Counted from the stretch's first letter, positions 9,600 through 20,364 are shown. The stretch is 64,000 nt of DNA from Xenophilus arseniciresistens (GCF_028023875.1 NZ_JAQIPB010000003.1:124001-188000), one strand, 5' to 3'. The notes: generated by a model not told the origin, from the letters alone. Made by a program: numbers and translations.

Positions 9600-10617
9600 C
9601 CGAGAAACCGATGGTCACATCGAGCACGGGGGCGATCTCGGCCTCGATGAGCTTCTTGACCGCACCCAGCGCCTCCACGGCCGGTGCCAGCGTGGCCGGC
9701 TGATCGGGCCGCGCGGCACCCATGGCCTTGTCGGCCTGCGCCAGCGCGCCTTGCAGTCGCGTGGCCAGTTCGCCCTTGCCGCGCGCCTGCAGCGCCGCAG
9801 CCACCGGATCGCCCAGGCTGCGCTGGGCCTCCCAGTTGGCGGCCCAGGTGGCACCGGTGTGGCCGCTGGCGGCGCGCGTGAAGGCCGGGGCCTTTTTCTG
9901 GCTGCTGCTTTCGGCGGCCTTCAAAGGCTTGTCGATCTGCGTCCAGCGCAGGCGTTCCACGCCGCCCAGCCACTGGTTGACCAGCTCCTGCATGCCCAGG
10001 AAGGTGGCGCGCTTTTCCTGCGCCCAGTCGGTGCGCGCCTGCGTGGCAAAGCCTTCGGCGATCACGCCGGCCTCGCGCGCCAGCTCGCGCGCCACCTGCT
10101 GCGTGTAGCGGCAGGCCGGGCTCTGCGGTGCGGGCTTGCCGCTCCACAGCAGCCATTCCAGCGCCGGGATGCCCTTGGCCGGGGTGCCGATGCGCTCCAT
10201 CGCCTCGGGGCCGCTGGGCGCGCTCTGGATCGCGCGCTCGATGGTGGCAGGGCGCGTGGGGTTGAAGTCCAGCGCCGTGAGCGCGCGCCGCTTGACCAGC
10301 GGCCCCACGGCCACGCCGGCCAGGCGGTCCCATGCGGCCGTGGTGCTGCGCCATTGCGCCTGCGCCGCCGCCAGGCCGGTGGCGCCCTGCGCGGCGGGGC
10401 CGTCGCACAACGCATCCACGGCGCTCGCCAGCCGCGTGGCCTGCTGGGCAAAGGCGGCTGAGCGCGGCACGAACTGCTGCCCATAGGCCTGCTGCAGCAG
10501 CGCCACGGTGTCGGGCTGCGGCACCGGGGGCTCGGAAGGCTGCGCGCCGGCGGGCCCGGCCAGCAACACGGCAGCGCTCAGCACCAGGCCGCGCACGAAA
10601 TCAGAAGTGGGCAGCAT
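9583..10617 (-). CDS. Imelysin-like periplasmic protein lacking the HxxE histidine
   Basis: A 344-residue secreted protein with a signal peptide (residues 1-25, AGPAGAQ). The body matches the imelysin (peptidase M75) fold: QWRSTTAAWDRLAGVAVGP, the PALEWLLWSGK block and a helical C-terminal half. In catalytic or metal-binding members the block reads GxHxxE. Here it is GIPALE, so His is replaced by Pro151 while Glu154 stays. This points to a non-metallo, EfeO/imelysin-like binding protein rather than a peptidase. ATG 10617 lies at the signal peptide; an ATG far upstream at 10770 would overlap the di-haem gene by 134 nt. It lies 19 nt after the di-haem gene. Confidence 0.88.
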   Translation of the reverse strand: MLPTSDFVRGLVLSAAVLLAGPAGAQPSEPPVPQPDTVALLQQAYGQQFVPRSAAFAQQATRLASAVDALCDGPAAQGATGLAAAQAQWRSTTAAWDRLAGVAVGPLVKRRALTALDFNPTRPATIERAIQSAPSGPEAMERIGTPAKGIPALEWLLWSGKPAPQSPACRYTQQVARELAREAGVIAEGFATQARTDWAQEKRATFLGMQELVNQWLGGVERLRWTQIDKPLKAAESSSQKKAPAFTRAASGHTGATWAANWEAQRSLGDPVAAALQARGKGELATRLQGALAQADKAMGAARPDQPATLAPAVEALGAVKKLIEAEIAPVLDVTIGFSDGDGD

Positions 10618-10636
10618 CGAAGGCGCCTCCTCTTGT

Positions 10637-12079
<1,443 letters not shown>

Positions 12080-12114
12080 AGAGAAAAGGAGAAAAAAGAC
12101 AGGAGGGCGGGCTC

Positions 12115-13311
12115 TTATTCGGGATTGACCAAGGTCAGGCGCGTGATGCCGATGGCGCCCGCGGCCTCCACCAGGTCCTTGCTCTGCTGCGTGAGGCTGT
12201 CGATGGTCTTTTGCACGCGCTGGCGGCCCGGCGCATCGGCGCCGCCGGTGATCTCGCGGTCGAACGGTGCCTGGATGGCCTCGGCCGCCGCCACCGACGC
12301 GGCGATCTGCGCGGTGGTGCGTTCGGCCAGTGCACCGTTCTTCGCGGCCACCAGCTCACGCAGCGACGGGCCCTGCAGGGTGCTGCCGTCGCGCCGCACG
12401 TAGCGGCCGGTCCAGACGTTCTGGATGCCCTTGGCGTTGGTCACGGCATCGCGGTGCGTGTTGTCGGAAAAGCAGGAATGCTCGTCTTCCTGGTCCTGGC
12501 TGGCCAGCGCCACCTCCAGCCGCTCGCCGGCCAGCTCGCCGCGCGAGAGCGACCCCAGGCCCACGAAGATGCGACGCAGCGATTCGGTGCCGCCACGCTC
12601 GAAGCGGGCGCGGTAGTTGCCCTTGTGCGCGGGCGCCCAGGCCTTGGTCAGCGAACGCAGGTCGTCGACCAGCAGCTCGGTGGTGACCAGCAGGTACTGG
12701 CGCCTCCGGTCGGCATTGGGCTTCTTGCCATCCACGAAGTCTTCGAAACTGCGGTTGCCCGGCCCGGTCTCGCTCAAGTCCTGGCCCCAGAGCATGAACT
12801 CGATGGCGTGCCAGCCGGTCGCGATGTTCTCTTCGCCGTCGCGCTCGTTGAGCGCCGCCAGGTTCTTTTTGGTGATGGCCACCTTGCGGTCGTTGACCAG
12901 GCCTGCCGTTTCGCTGCCCACCACGGAGTCCACATAGGACTCGTCCATGGGCCAGGCATTGATGCGCCCTTCGGGGCCGTTGTCGTCGTCGATGGGGCCG
13001 CCGTAGAAGCGGAAGGCCTCCGTCTGGCCATAGGACTCGCGCGCCGCCAGCCAGGCCTTGCGCGCGGCTTCCAGGCCGGCCTGCGAAGGCGCGGCCGCAA
13101 AAGCCTTGACGGCGCCTTGCAGTTCCAGCGCGCCGGCCAGCGTGTCGTCATAGCCGGCCTGCACCAGCACCGCGTAGTGCTGCACCACGCGGGCCGGCGT
13201 CGCGGCCGCAGGCACGGTCTGGGCCTGTGCCGGCGCCGCCAGCAGCGCAAACGGCGCAGCCACGCCAAAGGAAAGTGCTGCGCAGGCAGCGGCCAGGGCC
13301 AGTTTTTTCAT
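12115..13311 (-). CDS. Imelysin family (IrpA/ICMP-like) iron-regulated protein
   Basis: A 398-residue protein with a clear Sec signal peptide (residues 1-30, ending APAQA) and an imelysin domain. The family motif GxHxxE is intact: GWHAIEFMLWGQD, His168 and Glu171. Further family blocks are present: FRFYGGPIDDDNGPEGRINAWPMDE and CFSDNTHRDAVTNAKGI. Homologues (cyanobacterial IrpA, Pseudomonas insulin-cleaving metalloproteinase) are induced by iron limitation and sit in the envelope; their protease role is disputed and metal binding is likely. It is first in the operon irpA-like / di-haem / imelysin-like / DUF1513, about 100 nt downstream of a Fur-type site. The start at 13311 is set by the signal peptide. 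Confidence 0.93.
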   Translation of the reverse strand: MKKLALAAACAALSFGVAAPFALLAAPAQAQTVPAAATPARVVQHYAVLVQAGYDDTLAGALELQGAVKAFAAAPSQAGLEAARKAWLAARESYGQTEAFRFYGGPIDDDNGPEGRINAWPMDESYVDSVVGSETAGLVNDRKVAITKKNLAALNERDGEENIATGWHAIEFMLWGQDLSETGPGNRSFEDFVDGKKPNADRRRQYLLVTTELLVDDLRSLTKAWAPAHKGNYRARFERGGTESLRRIFVGLGSLSRGELAGERLEVALASQDQEDEHSCFSDNTHRDAVTNAKGIQNVWTGRYVRRDGSTLQGPSLRELVAAKNGALAERTTAQIAASVAAAEAIQAPFDREITGGADAPGRQRVQKTIDSLTQQSKDLVEAAGAIGITRLTLVNPE

Positions 13312-13403
13312 GGGGGAGGGATGGTGGCGTCGAGGCAGGAAGCCGGCCCGCGCATGCCTTTGACCGCAGTCAGGGCCGCTGCCAGGGCTGGTGCTGGGCT
13401 CAC

Positions 13404-13426
13404 ATTCTAGTTGCGAGTCATTCTCA
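13404..13426 (-). promoter_or_regulatory. Fur-box-like site and -10 element upstream of the imelysin operon
   Basis: On the minus strand TGAGAATGACTCGCA (13426-13412) fits the 7-1-7 Fur pattern TGATAATNATTATCA in 10 of 14 fixed positions. It is directly followed by TAGAAT (13409-13404), a usable -10. The -35 is weak. Position and context support iron repression of the four-gene operon below it. Confidence 0.62.
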
Positions 13427-13468
13427 GCATTTGCATTCCGGCGATCGGCCCTTGCGGCACACTCGGGC

Positions 13469-14113
13469 ATGCCTGCGCCGCCCCCCGAGACGCCACTCCC
13501 GCCCGAAGCCATCGCGCGCGAGCACATCACCGGCCTGGTGCTGGCCGGCGGCGAGGGGCGCCGCATGGGCGGCGTGGACAAGGGCCTCCAGCTGCACCGC
13601 GGCCGGCCTCTGGCGCTGCATGCGCTCAGGCGGCTGCAGCCGCAGGTGGGGCCGGCCCTGCTCAGCGCCAACCGGCACCTGGCGGCCTACGAGGCGATGG
13701 GCGTGCCGGTCTGGCCCGATGTGATCGACGGCCATGCGGGCCCGCTCGCGGGTCTGCTGACGGGGCTGACGCACGCGCGCACGGCCTGGCTGGTCACCGT
13801 GCCTTGCGACACGCCGAACTTCCCGCAGGACCTGGTGCCGCGACTGGCCGCGGCAGCCCTGCAGCAGGGCGCCGACATCGCCATGGCCGCCACGCGCGAA
13901 GGCGCGCAGCCCGTGTTCTGCCTGCTGCGCACTGGCTTGATCGGCAGCCTGCGGGCCTTCCTGCAATCCGGCGAGCGCAAATTCGGCGCCTGGACTGCCA
14001 GGCATGCCTGCGTGCAGGTGCTCTTTGACGACGCGCAGGCCTTCTTCAATGCCAACACGACCGAAGAGCTGGCGCAGTTGCAGCAGCAACCGCCGCCCGC
14101 CGCCGTCGGGTGA
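13469..14113 (+). CDS. mobA: Molybdenum cofactor guanylyltransferase MobA
   Basis: A 214-residue cytoplasmic enzyme that adds GMP to molybdopterin to form the bis-MGD cofactor used by enzymes such as nitrate and formate dehydrogenases. The N-terminal nucleotide-binding signature is [16 protein letters not shown] (about residues 26-41); the [11 protein letters not shown] block and the GAQPVFCLL segment are also typical. ATG 13469 gives the normal length. An ATG further up (13391) would run through the Fur region of the opposite gene. It is divergent from the imelysin operon and followed closely by exonuclease III. Confidence 0.93.
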   Translation: MPAPPPETPLPPEAIAREHITGLVLAGGEGRRMGGVDKGLQLHRGRPLALHALRRLQPQVGPALLSANRHLAAYEAMGVPVWPDVIDGHAGPLAGLLTGLTHARTAWLVTVPCDTPNFPQDLVPRLAAAALQQGADIAMAATREGAQPVFCLLRTGLIGSLRAFLQSGERKFGAWTARHACVQVLFDDAQAFFNANTTEELAQLQQQPPPAAVG

Positions 14114-14172
14114 GCAGGCACTTAGACTATCCGCCCCGCTCCCGCTCCCCACCCCACACCGCAGGCTCCGTC

Positions 14173-14952
14173 ATGCGCATCGCCACCTGGAACGTCAACT
14201 CCCTCACCGCCCGCCTGCAGCATGTGCTGGACTGGCTGATCGCCAACCCGGTGGACGTGCTGTGCCTGCAGGAGCTGAAGATGAGCGACGACAAGTTCCC
14301 GCTCGAGGTGCTGCAGTCGGCCGGCTACCACGCCGCCGTGTTCGGCCAGAAAACCTATAACGGCGTGGCCATCCTGAGCCTGGCGCCGGTGCGCGACGTG
14401 CTGCGCAACATCACGGGGTTTGAAGACGCGCATTCGCGCGTGATCGCCGCGACGCTGGACACGCCCGCGGGCGAGCTGCGCGTGATCAACGGCTACTTCG
14501 TCAACGGCCAGGAGCCCGGCAGCGAAAAGTTCGCCTACAAGATGCGCTGGCTGGACAGCCTCAGGCAGATGGTGCGCGACGAACTGGCCGCGCACGAGCG
14601 GCTGGTTCTGCTGGGCGACTTCAACATCACGCCCGAAGACCGCGACAGCTACGACCCCGAGGGCCTGCGCGAGACCATCCACCACACGACCGAGGAACGC
14701 CAGCATTTCCAGGCCCTGATCGACCTGGGCCTGGTCGACGGCTTTCGCCTGTTCGAGCAGCCCGAGAAGAGCTTCTCGTGGTGGGACTACCGCATGCTGG
14801 GCTACCAGAAGAACCGCGGCCTGCGCATCGACCACATCCTGCTGAGCCAGGCCCTGGTGCCAGCGGCGCGCGGCTGCATCATCGACCGCGTGCCGCGCAA
14901 ATGGGAAAAGCCCAGCGACCACGCGCCTGTGGTGGTCGATCTGGCACTCTGA
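14173..14952 (+). CDS. xthA: Exodeoxyribonuclease III
   Basis: A 259-residue endonuclease/exonuclease/phosphatase-fold enzyme that cuts at abasic sites in base excision repair and trims 3' ends. The family landmarks are MRIATWNVNSL at the N-terminus, LCLQELKM with the metal-binding Glu, YFVNGQ, LLGDFNITP (catalytic Asp and Asn), and LRIDHILLS and SDHAPVV at the end with the catalytic Asp-His. The start MRIATWNVN is the family norm; a frame extension to 14110 overlaps mobA and adds unrelated residues. It lies 59 nt downstream of mobA. Confidence 0.96.
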   Translation: MRIATWNVNSLTARLQHVLDWLIANPVDVLCLQELKMSDDKFPLEVLQSAGYHAAVFGQKTYNGVAILSLAPVRDVLRNITGFEDAHSRVIAATLDTPAGELRVINGYFVNGQEPGSEKFAYKMRWLDSLRQMVRDELAAHERLVLLGDFNITPEDRDSYDPEGLRETIHHTTEERQHFQALIDLGLVDGFRLFEQPEKSFSWWDYRMLGYQKNRGLRIDHILLSQALVPAARGCIIDRVPRKWEKPSDHAPVVVDLAL

Positions 14953-14969
14953 GGCAAAGGGAGGTCATC

Positions 14970-15548
14970 ATGGCTGCGCCTACATTCGGACTGCATGACA
15001 ACCAGCGTGCTGGCGCCGACATGCGAAAGGCGCGCCGGCTCGCTTCGCTCTTGTGCGCGGTGAGCCTGAGCCTGGCGGGCTGCTCGCTGCTGCCCAAGGC
15101 CGATGACGCGGCCAGCACGCCTGACGGCACGCCCGCGCAGGCCGACGGCAAGCCCGGTGACGGCGCAGCGCCGCACGATGTGCCCACCGTGCGGCTGATC
15201 ACCGCGCAAACGCCCACGGTGCGCGCCTGGCGCAAACAGGGCGCCCAGCACATCTACAAGCGCTACGCGAGCAAGATCTACAAGGGCAAGATCCCGCCGC
15301 TGGTCTATGCCGTGGTGGTGGTTGAGACCGACCTGGATGCCGCAGGCCGCGTGGTGCAGGTCAGCTTCAGCCGCACGCCCGGCCATGCGCCCGAAGTGCC
15401 GCCGCAGATCGCCGAGATGATCAAGGCGGCGTCGCCCTTCCCTGCGCCGGGTCGCCTGGGTGCCCACACCTATGTGGACACCTGGCTGTGGGACAAGAGC
15501 GGCAAGTTCCAGCTGGACACGCTCACGCAGGGCCAGCGCAGCCGCTAG
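14970..15548 (+). CDS. TonB C-terminal-like lipoprotein
   Basis: A 192-residue exported lipoprotein. The strongest ribosome-binding site (AAGGGAGGT, 5 nt before ATG 14970) supports this start. It leaves 17 extra residues before a typical lipoprotein signal peptide (MRKARRLASLL to LSLAGC) that could itself start at 15021. After an acidic, Ala-rich linker comes a TonB-C-like domain (about residues 90-185): VYAVVVVETDLDAAGRV, SFSRTPGHAPEVPPQIAEMI, ASPFPAPGRL. Such domains bind outer-membrane or periplasmic partners. It converges on ntrC with 9 nt between the stops. Whether it energises any receptor is unknown, since it has a lipid anchor instead of a TonB-type membrane helix. Confidence 0.8.
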   Translation: MAAPTFGLHDNQRAGADMRKARRLASLLCAVSLSLAGCSLLPKADDAASTPDGTPAQADGKPGDGAAPHDVPTVRLITAQTPTVRAWRKQGAQHIYKRYASKIYKGKIPPLVYAVVVVETDLDAAGRVVQVSFSRTPGHAPEVPPQIAEMIKAASPFPAPGRLGAHTYVDTWLWDKSGKFQLDTLTQGQRSR

Positions 15549-15557
15549 GAACAGCTT

Positions 15558-17126
15558 CTACGCGTCGTCCAGGCCCAGCTCCGAAATCTTGCGCGTGATG
15601 GTGTTGCGGCCGATGCCCAGCTTCTGCGCGGCCTCGATGCGGCGCCCGCGCGTGAAGCCCAGGGCCGTGCGGATCAGTTGCGACTCGACGCGCTGCGTGA
15701 GCACGTCCCAGACGTCGTGCCGGCCCGCCATCAAAAGCGCCTGGGCTTCGGCCTGCAGGCCCTGCTCCCAGGCCGCGGCCGCTGCGGGCACGGCCGCGCC
15801 CTCGGTCGCCGGGGCCAGGCCCGCGGGCATGGGCGCCCCCTCGGCCGGCGAGGCTTCGTCGGCCAGCGGCGCCGCCACCGCGGCTGCGCCGGGCTGAACC
15901 AGGGGCGGTGCTGCCACCGGCGCCACGGCCGCCAGCGCAGCGGCTGGTGTGCTCTCTGCATCCAGCACTTCGGGCGGCAGGTCCTTGGCCTCGATGAGCT
16001 GGGCCGGCGCCATCACCGTGAGCCAGTGGCAGATGTTCTCGAGCTGCCGCACGTTGCCCGGGAAGTTGAAGCCCGCCAGCCGCGCCAGCGCCGATTCGGA
16101 AATGCGCTTGGGTTCCACGCCCAGTTGCTTGGCGCTTTGCTGCAGGAAGTGGCGGGCCAGCGAAGGCACGTCCTCCTTGCGCTCGCGCAGGGCCGGCAGG
16201 CGCAGCCGGATCACGTTCAGGCGGTGGAAGAGGTCCTCGCGGAAGCCCCCCTGCTTGACGCGCTGCTCCAGGTCCTGGTGGGTCGCGGCGATCACGCGCA
16301 CGTTGGCCTTGACGGCGTTGTGGCCGCCCACGCGGTAGAAGTGCCCGTCCGACAGCACGCGCAGCAGGCGCGTCTGCAGGTCGAAGGGCATGTCGCCGAT
16401 TTCATCGAGAAAGAGCGTGCCGCCCTCGGCCTGCTCGAAGCGGCCGCGGCGCATGGTCTGCGCGCCCGTGAAGGCGCCGCGCTCATGGCCGAAAAGCTCG
16501 GACTCCAGCAGGTCCTTCGGGATCGCCGCCGTGTTGATGGCCACGAAGGGCCCGTTGGCGCGCGGCGAGTGCTTGTGCAGCGCACGCGCCACCAGTTCCT
16601 TGCCCGAGCCGGATTCGCCCGTGATCAGCACCGTCACGTTGCTCTGCGAGAGCCGGCCGATGGCGCGGAACACGTCCTGCATCGCGGGGGCCTGGCCCAG
16701 CATTTCCGGCGCGGCCTGCATGCGCTCTTCCGACACCTCCTCGCGCTGGCTCTCGTCCACCGCGCGGCGGATCAGCTCCACGGCACGCGGCAGGTCGAAG
16801 GGCTTGGGCAGGTATTCGAAGGCGCCGCCCTGGAAGGCCGACACGGCACTGTCCAGGTCCGAGAAGGCGGTCATGATGATGACCGGCAGGCCCGGATGCT
16901 TGGCCTTGATTTTGTCCAGCAGGTCCAGGCCCGAGCCGCCGGGCATCCGGATGTCGCTCACCAGGACCTGCGGGCCCTGCATCTCGTCGTCATTGGCTGC
17001 TTCCAGCGCAGCCAGGACTTCGCGCGTGTTGGTGAAGCTGCGCGTGGGCAGGTCTTCGCGCAGCAGCGCTTTCTCGAGCACGAAGCGTATCGATTGGTCG
17101 TCATCTACTATCCAGATCGGCTTCAT
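15558..17126 (-). CDS. ntrC: Nitrogen regulator NtrC (NR-I)
   Basis: A 522-residue sigma-54 activator. The receiver domain has acidic residues DDD 8-10 and phospho-acceptor Asp58 (VSDIRMPG). The AAA+ domain has Walker A GESGSGKEL, the sigma-54 contact loop GAFTGA and LFLDEIGDMP. A Pro/Ala-rich linker (about residues 390-460) precedes the Fis-type helix-turn-helix (GRRIEAAQKLGIGRNTITRKI). The linker is longer than in E. coli NtrC (469 residues). When phosphorylated by NtrB under nitrogen limitation it activates genes such as glnA, whose sigma-54 promoter lies at 20365-20381. It is 22 nt behind ntrB. Confidence 0.97.
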   Translation of the reverse strand: MKPIWIVDDDQSIRFVLEKALLREDLPTRSFTNTREVLAALEAANDDEMQGPQVLVSDIRMPGGSGLDLLDKIKAKHPGLPVIIMTAFSDLDSAVSAFQGGAFEYLPKPFDLPRAVELIRRAVDESQREEVSEERMQAAPEMLGQAPAMQDVFRAIGRLSQSNVTVLITGESGSGKELVARALHKHSPRANGPFVAINTAAIPKDLLESELFGHERGAFTGAQTMRRGRFEQAEGGTLFLDEIGDMPFDLQTRLLRVLSDGHFYRVGGHNAVKANVRVIAATHQDLEQRVKQGGFREDLFHRLNVIRLRLPALRERKEDVPSLARHFLQQSAKQLGVEPKRISESALARLAGFNFPGNVRQLENICHWLTVMAPAQLIEAKDLPPEVLDAESTPAAALAAVAPVAAPPLVQPGAAAVAAPLADEASPAEGAPMPAGLAPATEGAAVPAAAAAWEQGLQAEAQALLMAGRHDVWDVLTQRVESQLIRTALGFTRGRRIEAAQKLGIGRNTITRKISELGLDDA

Positions 17127-17148
17127 GCGGGTCCTTGAGTTCCTTGTG

Positions 17149-18231
17149 CTAGGGCAGCGGCAACGTGATCTTGAAATTGGTCCGGCCTGGCTCGCTGTCG
17201 CACTCGATCACCCCATGGTGCTGCTGCACGAAAGTCTGCGCCAGCGTGAGCCCCAGCCCCGTACCGCCCTCCCGTCCCGACACCAGCGGGTAGAAGAGTC
17301 GGTCCTGGATGGCCTCGGGCACGCCCGGTCCGTTGTCGATGACATGCAATTCCAATGCCAGTCGCCACCATTGCTTGTTCAGGATGACGTGGCGGACCAC
17401 CCGCGTGCGGAAGATGATCTTCGCATCGCCCTCAAGGCGGCGCTCGGCCAGCGCCAGCGCCGCGTTGTGCGCGATGTTGAGCGTGGCCTGGATCAGCTGC
17501 TCGCGGTCTCCGCGGAACTCGGGGATCGAGGGGTCGAAATCGCGCTCGATCTCCAGTCCGTTCGGGAACTCGGCCATCAGCACGGCCCGCACGCGTTCGC
17601 AGACTTCGTGGATGTTCACGTCGCCCACCACATGCGGGCGCCGGTGCGGCGCCAGCAGGCGATCGACCAGCGTCTGCAGGCGGTCGGCCTCGTGGATGAT
17701 GACCTGCGTGTACTCGATCAGGTCGCGTGACTCGACCTCCATCTGCAACAGCTGCGCCGCGCCGCGAATGCCGCCCAGCGGGTTCTTGATCTCATGGGCC
17801 AGGTTGCGGATCAGTTCCTTGTTGGCCTGCGCCTGATCCAGCAGGCGCTCCTCGCGGTCCTGGCGGGCCTGCTGCTCCTGCGGCGTCATCTCGAGCACCA
17901 GCTCGCCGCGCGTGTCGGTCTGGGCCAGCGTCACCTGCACGGGCAGCGGCTCGGTGCTGCTGCTGCGCCGCAGGAAGGCTTCATAGCGCAAGGTGGCGAA
18001 GTCGTTGGCGCGCGCGCCCTGGATCGCATTCAGCAGCACCGAGGCATCGACGAAGCAGCTTGAGAAGGCCGCACCGGCCAGCGTGCGGCGCGAATGGCCC
18101 AGCGCATCCTCGAGTGCCGAATTCGCGAAGATCAGCGTCCCGTCCTCGCGGATGATGGCGATCAGCGTGGCCAGAAGGTCGAAGGACTGGAAGCGCCGCG
18201 CCGCCGCCACCAGCCCCTTGCCAAAGGCCAT
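17149..18231 (-). CDS. ntrB: Nitrogen sensor kinase NtrB (NR-II)
   Basis: A 360-residue soluble histidine kinase/phosphatase for NtrC. An N-terminal PAS domain (IIREDGTLIFANSALEDALG, residues about 20-110) is followed by the dimerisation/phosphotransfer domain with His146 (NLAHEIKNPLGGIRG) and a HATPase domain with HNAAL, DNGPGVP and GGTGLGLTLA boxes. Family members are controlled by PII protein according to glutamine level. Its start codon overlaps the stop of the upstream small gene by one base (TGATG), so the two are translationally coupled. Confidence 0.96.
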   Translation of the reverse strand: MAFGKGLVAAARRFQSFDLLATLIAIIREDGTLIFANSALEDALGHSRRTLAGAAFSSCFVDASVLLNAIQGARANDFATLRYEAFLRRSSSTEPLPVQVTLAQTDTRGELVLEMTPQEQQARQDREERLLDQAQANKELIRNLAHEIKNPLGGIRGAAQLLQMEVESRDLIEYTQVIIHEADRLQTLVDRLLAPHRRPHVVGDVNIHEVCERVRAVLMAEFPNGLEIERDFDPSIPEFRGDREQLIQATLNIAHNAALALAERRLEGDAKIIFRTRVVRHVILNKQWWRLALELHVIDNGPGVPEAIQDRLFYPLVSGREGGTGLGLTLAQTFVQQHHGVIECDSEPGRTNFKITLPLP

Positions 18232-18752
18232 CAGCGTTGCGGCAGACGAGAGATCTCGCGCTGCAGGCCGGCAATGTCGCTTTCGTTGCGGGCGATCTGC
18301 GCTTTCATGTCAGCCACCCGGTCCAGGTACTTCTGGTAGTTCTTGGCCTCGCCGCCCTGCTTCTCGGGCTCGCCGTTGTTGTACTCGCGCTGCAGCTCGG
18401 CCTGGCGCGCCTGCGCCTTCTGCAGTTCGGCCTCCAGCACGGCACGCGCGTCGGAATCGCGCTGGCGCTGCTCGGCGCTTTCCACGCGCGGACTGCCTGC
18501 GGGTGCGCGGGCCGCGCCGCTGCCGCCGGAGGCACTCGCCGAGGCGGCGGACCGCGCAGCGGCACTGGCGCCCTGGACCACGGTCACGTTGCCGCCTTCC
18601 ATGAGCTTGCAATTGCGGCGCTGGGCATCGGCCGCGTTGTTGGTGTATTCGTTGCCGCAGCGCCAGACACGCTCCTGTGCCTGGGCCGGCATGCCCGCCA
18701 GCATCGACGCCGAAACTGCAGCCGCGAGCGCCGAGAAAGTAAGGATCTTCAT
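18231..18752 (-). CDS. Secreted coiled-coil protein upstream of ntrB, function unknown
   Basis: A 173-residue protein with a Sec signal peptide (MKILTFSALAAAVSASMLAG, cut near MPAQAQ). A short Cys-containing segment follows (VWRCGNEYTNNAADAQRRNC), similar in style to DUF4124 proteins. Then comes an Ala/Ser linker and a long charged helix (residues about 95-170), rich in Glu, Gln and Arg, likely a coiled coil. Homologues of similar design sit between glnA and ntrB in other betaproteobacteria. It is exported while ntrB is cytoplasmic, so it may act on its own. The two Cys could form a disulphide. Confidence 0.82.
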   Translation of the reverse strand: MKILTFSALAAAVSASMLAGMPAQAQERVWRCGNEYTNNAADAQRRNCKLMEGGNVTVVQGASAAARSAASASASGGSGAARAPAGSPRVESAEQRQRDSDARAVLEAELQKAQARQAELQREYNNGEPEKQGGEAKNYQKYLDRVADMKAQIARNESDIAGLQREISRLPQR

Positions 18753-18831
18753 GGTCCTGGCCTATGGAGAAGGAAAAGCATTTTCTTGCACTTCGACGAC
18801 CCGTCGGTGAACGCGGTTCCCGGAAAAAAGC

Positions 18832-18859
18832 AAAAGGACGGCGCAAGCCGTCCTTTTTT
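18832..18859 (-). terminator. Rho-independent terminator after glnA
   Basis: Read on the minus strand, an 11-bp stem AAAAGGACGGC/GCCGTCCTTTT with a 4-nt loop is followed by GCTTTTTT. It is 40 nt past the glnA stop and separates glnA from the ntrB operon, so ntrBC expression needs its own promoter or read-through. Confidence 0.88.
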
Positions 18860-18898
18860 GTGGGAGCCGGCTTCGCAGGCGATGCCGGTCCGCCCGCC

Positions 18899-20314
18899 TT
18901 ACAGCGAGTAGTACATGTCGAATTCGACCGGGTGCGGAGCCATGCGGAAGCGCGTGACTTCCTGCATCTTCAGGTCGATGTAGGCATCGATGAAGGCATC
19001 GGTGAACACGCCGCCCTTGGTCAGGAACGAGCGGCCCTTGTCCAGGTATTCCAGCGCCTGGTCGAGGCTGTGGCAGACGGTGGGCACCAGCGCGTCTTCT
19101 TCCGGCGGCAGGTGGTACAGGTCCTTCGTGGCGGCTTCGCCCGGGTGGATCTTGTTCTCGATGCCGTCCAGGCCGGCCATCAGCAGGGCCGAGAAGCACA
19201 GGTAGGGGTTGGCCAGCGGATCGGGGAAGCGCGCTTCGATGCGGCGGGCCTTGGGGTTGGCCACGAAGGGGATGCGGATCGAGGCCGAGCGGTTCTTGGC
19301 CGAGTAGGCCAGCTTCACCGGGGCTTCGAAGCCGGGGACCAGGCGCTTGTAGCTGTTGGTGCCGGGGTTGGTGATGGCGTTCAGGGCACGGGCGTGCTTG
19401 ATGATGCCGCCGATGTAGTACAGGGCGGTATCGCTCAGGCCGGCGTAGCCATCGCCGGCGAACAGGTTCTTGCCGTCCTTCCAGATCGACTGGTGCACGT
19501 GCATGCCCGAGCCGTTGTCGCCCTGCAGGGGCTTGGGCATGAAGGTGGCCGTCTTGCCGTAGGCGTGGCAGACGTTCCAGATCACGTACTTGAGCTTCTG
19601 GGTCCAGTCGGCGCGCTCGACCAGCGTGCTGAACTTGGTACCGATTTCGTTCTGGCCGGCGCCCGCCACTTCGTGGTGGAACACTTCGACCGGGATGCCC
19701 AGCGATTCGAGCACCAGCGAGATTTCGGCGCGGATGTCCTGGCTGCTGTCGACCGGGGGCACGGGGAAGTAGCCGCCCTTGACGGTGGGACGGTGGCCGC
19801 TGTTGCCGCTTTCGTACTTCTTGCCGGTGTTCCAGGGAGCTTCATCGACGTCGATCTTGACGAAGCTGCCCGACATGTCGGCTTGCCAGCGCACGTCGTC
19901 GAAGATGAAGAATTCGGGTTCGGGACCGAAGAAGGCGGTATCGCCCAAGCCCGAGGACTTCAGGTAGGCCTCAGCCTTCTTGGCGATGGAGCGGGGATCG
20001 CGGTCGTAGGGCTTGCCATCGGCCGGCTCCAGCACGTCGCAGGTCAGGTTCAGCGTGGTCTCTTCAAAGAAGGGATCGATCACGGCCGTGTTCGGATCGG
20101 GCATCAGCAGCATGTCCGAAGCCTCGATGCCCTTCCAGCCAGCGATGGACGAACCGTCGAAAGCGTGGCCCGACTGGAACTTGTCTTCGTCGAAGTGCGA
20201 GACCGGCACCGTGACGTGCTGCTCCTTGCCACGGGTGTCGGTGAATCGGAAGTCGACGAACTTGACCTCGTTTTCCTTGACGAGTTTCAGCACATCGGCG
20301 ACGGTCTTGGCCAT
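18899..20314 (-). CDS. glnA: Glutamine synthetase type I
   Basis: A 471-residue subunit of the dodecameric enzyme that makes glutamine from glutamate, ammonia and ATP. The family marks are FDGSSIAGW near the N-terminus, the metal-binding EPEFF block, [10 protein letters not shown] (ATP-side loop), [17 protein letters not shown], and [10 protein letters not shown] with Tyr400. That Tyr is the equivalent of the adenylylated Tyr397 in enteric GS-I. Control by adenylylation is therefore expected. The gene is preceded by a sigma-54 promoter and ends in its own terminator. The start [12 protein letters not shown] is typical. Confidence 0.98.
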   Translation of the reverse strand: MAKTVADVLKLVKENEVKFVDFRFTDTRGKEQHVTVPVSHFDEDKFQSGHAFDGSSIAGWKGIEASDMLLMPDPNTAVIDPFFEETTLNLTCDVLEPADGKPYDRDPRSIAKKAEAYLKSSGLGDTAFFGPEPEFFIFDDVRWQADMSGSFVKIDVDEAPWNTGKKYESGNSGHRPTVKGGYFPVPPVDSSQDIRAEISLVLESLGIPVEVFHHEVAGAGQNEIGTKFSTLVERADWTQKLKYVIWNVCHAYGKTATFMPKPLQGDNGSGMHVHQSIWKDGKNLFAGDGYAGLSDTALYYIGGIIKHARALNAITNPGTNSYKRLVPGFEAPVKLAYSAKNRSASIRIPFVANPKARRIEARFPDPLANPYLCFSALLMAGLDGIENKIHPGEAATKDLYHLPPEEDALVPTVCHSLDQALEYLDKGRSFLTKGGVFTDAFIDAYIDLKMQEVTRFRMAPHPVEFDMYYSL

Positions 20315-20364
20315 CAGGATCTCCTGGTTTGGATGGGTGGTTTAAGCAGTTTGCGCGGGAGGGA

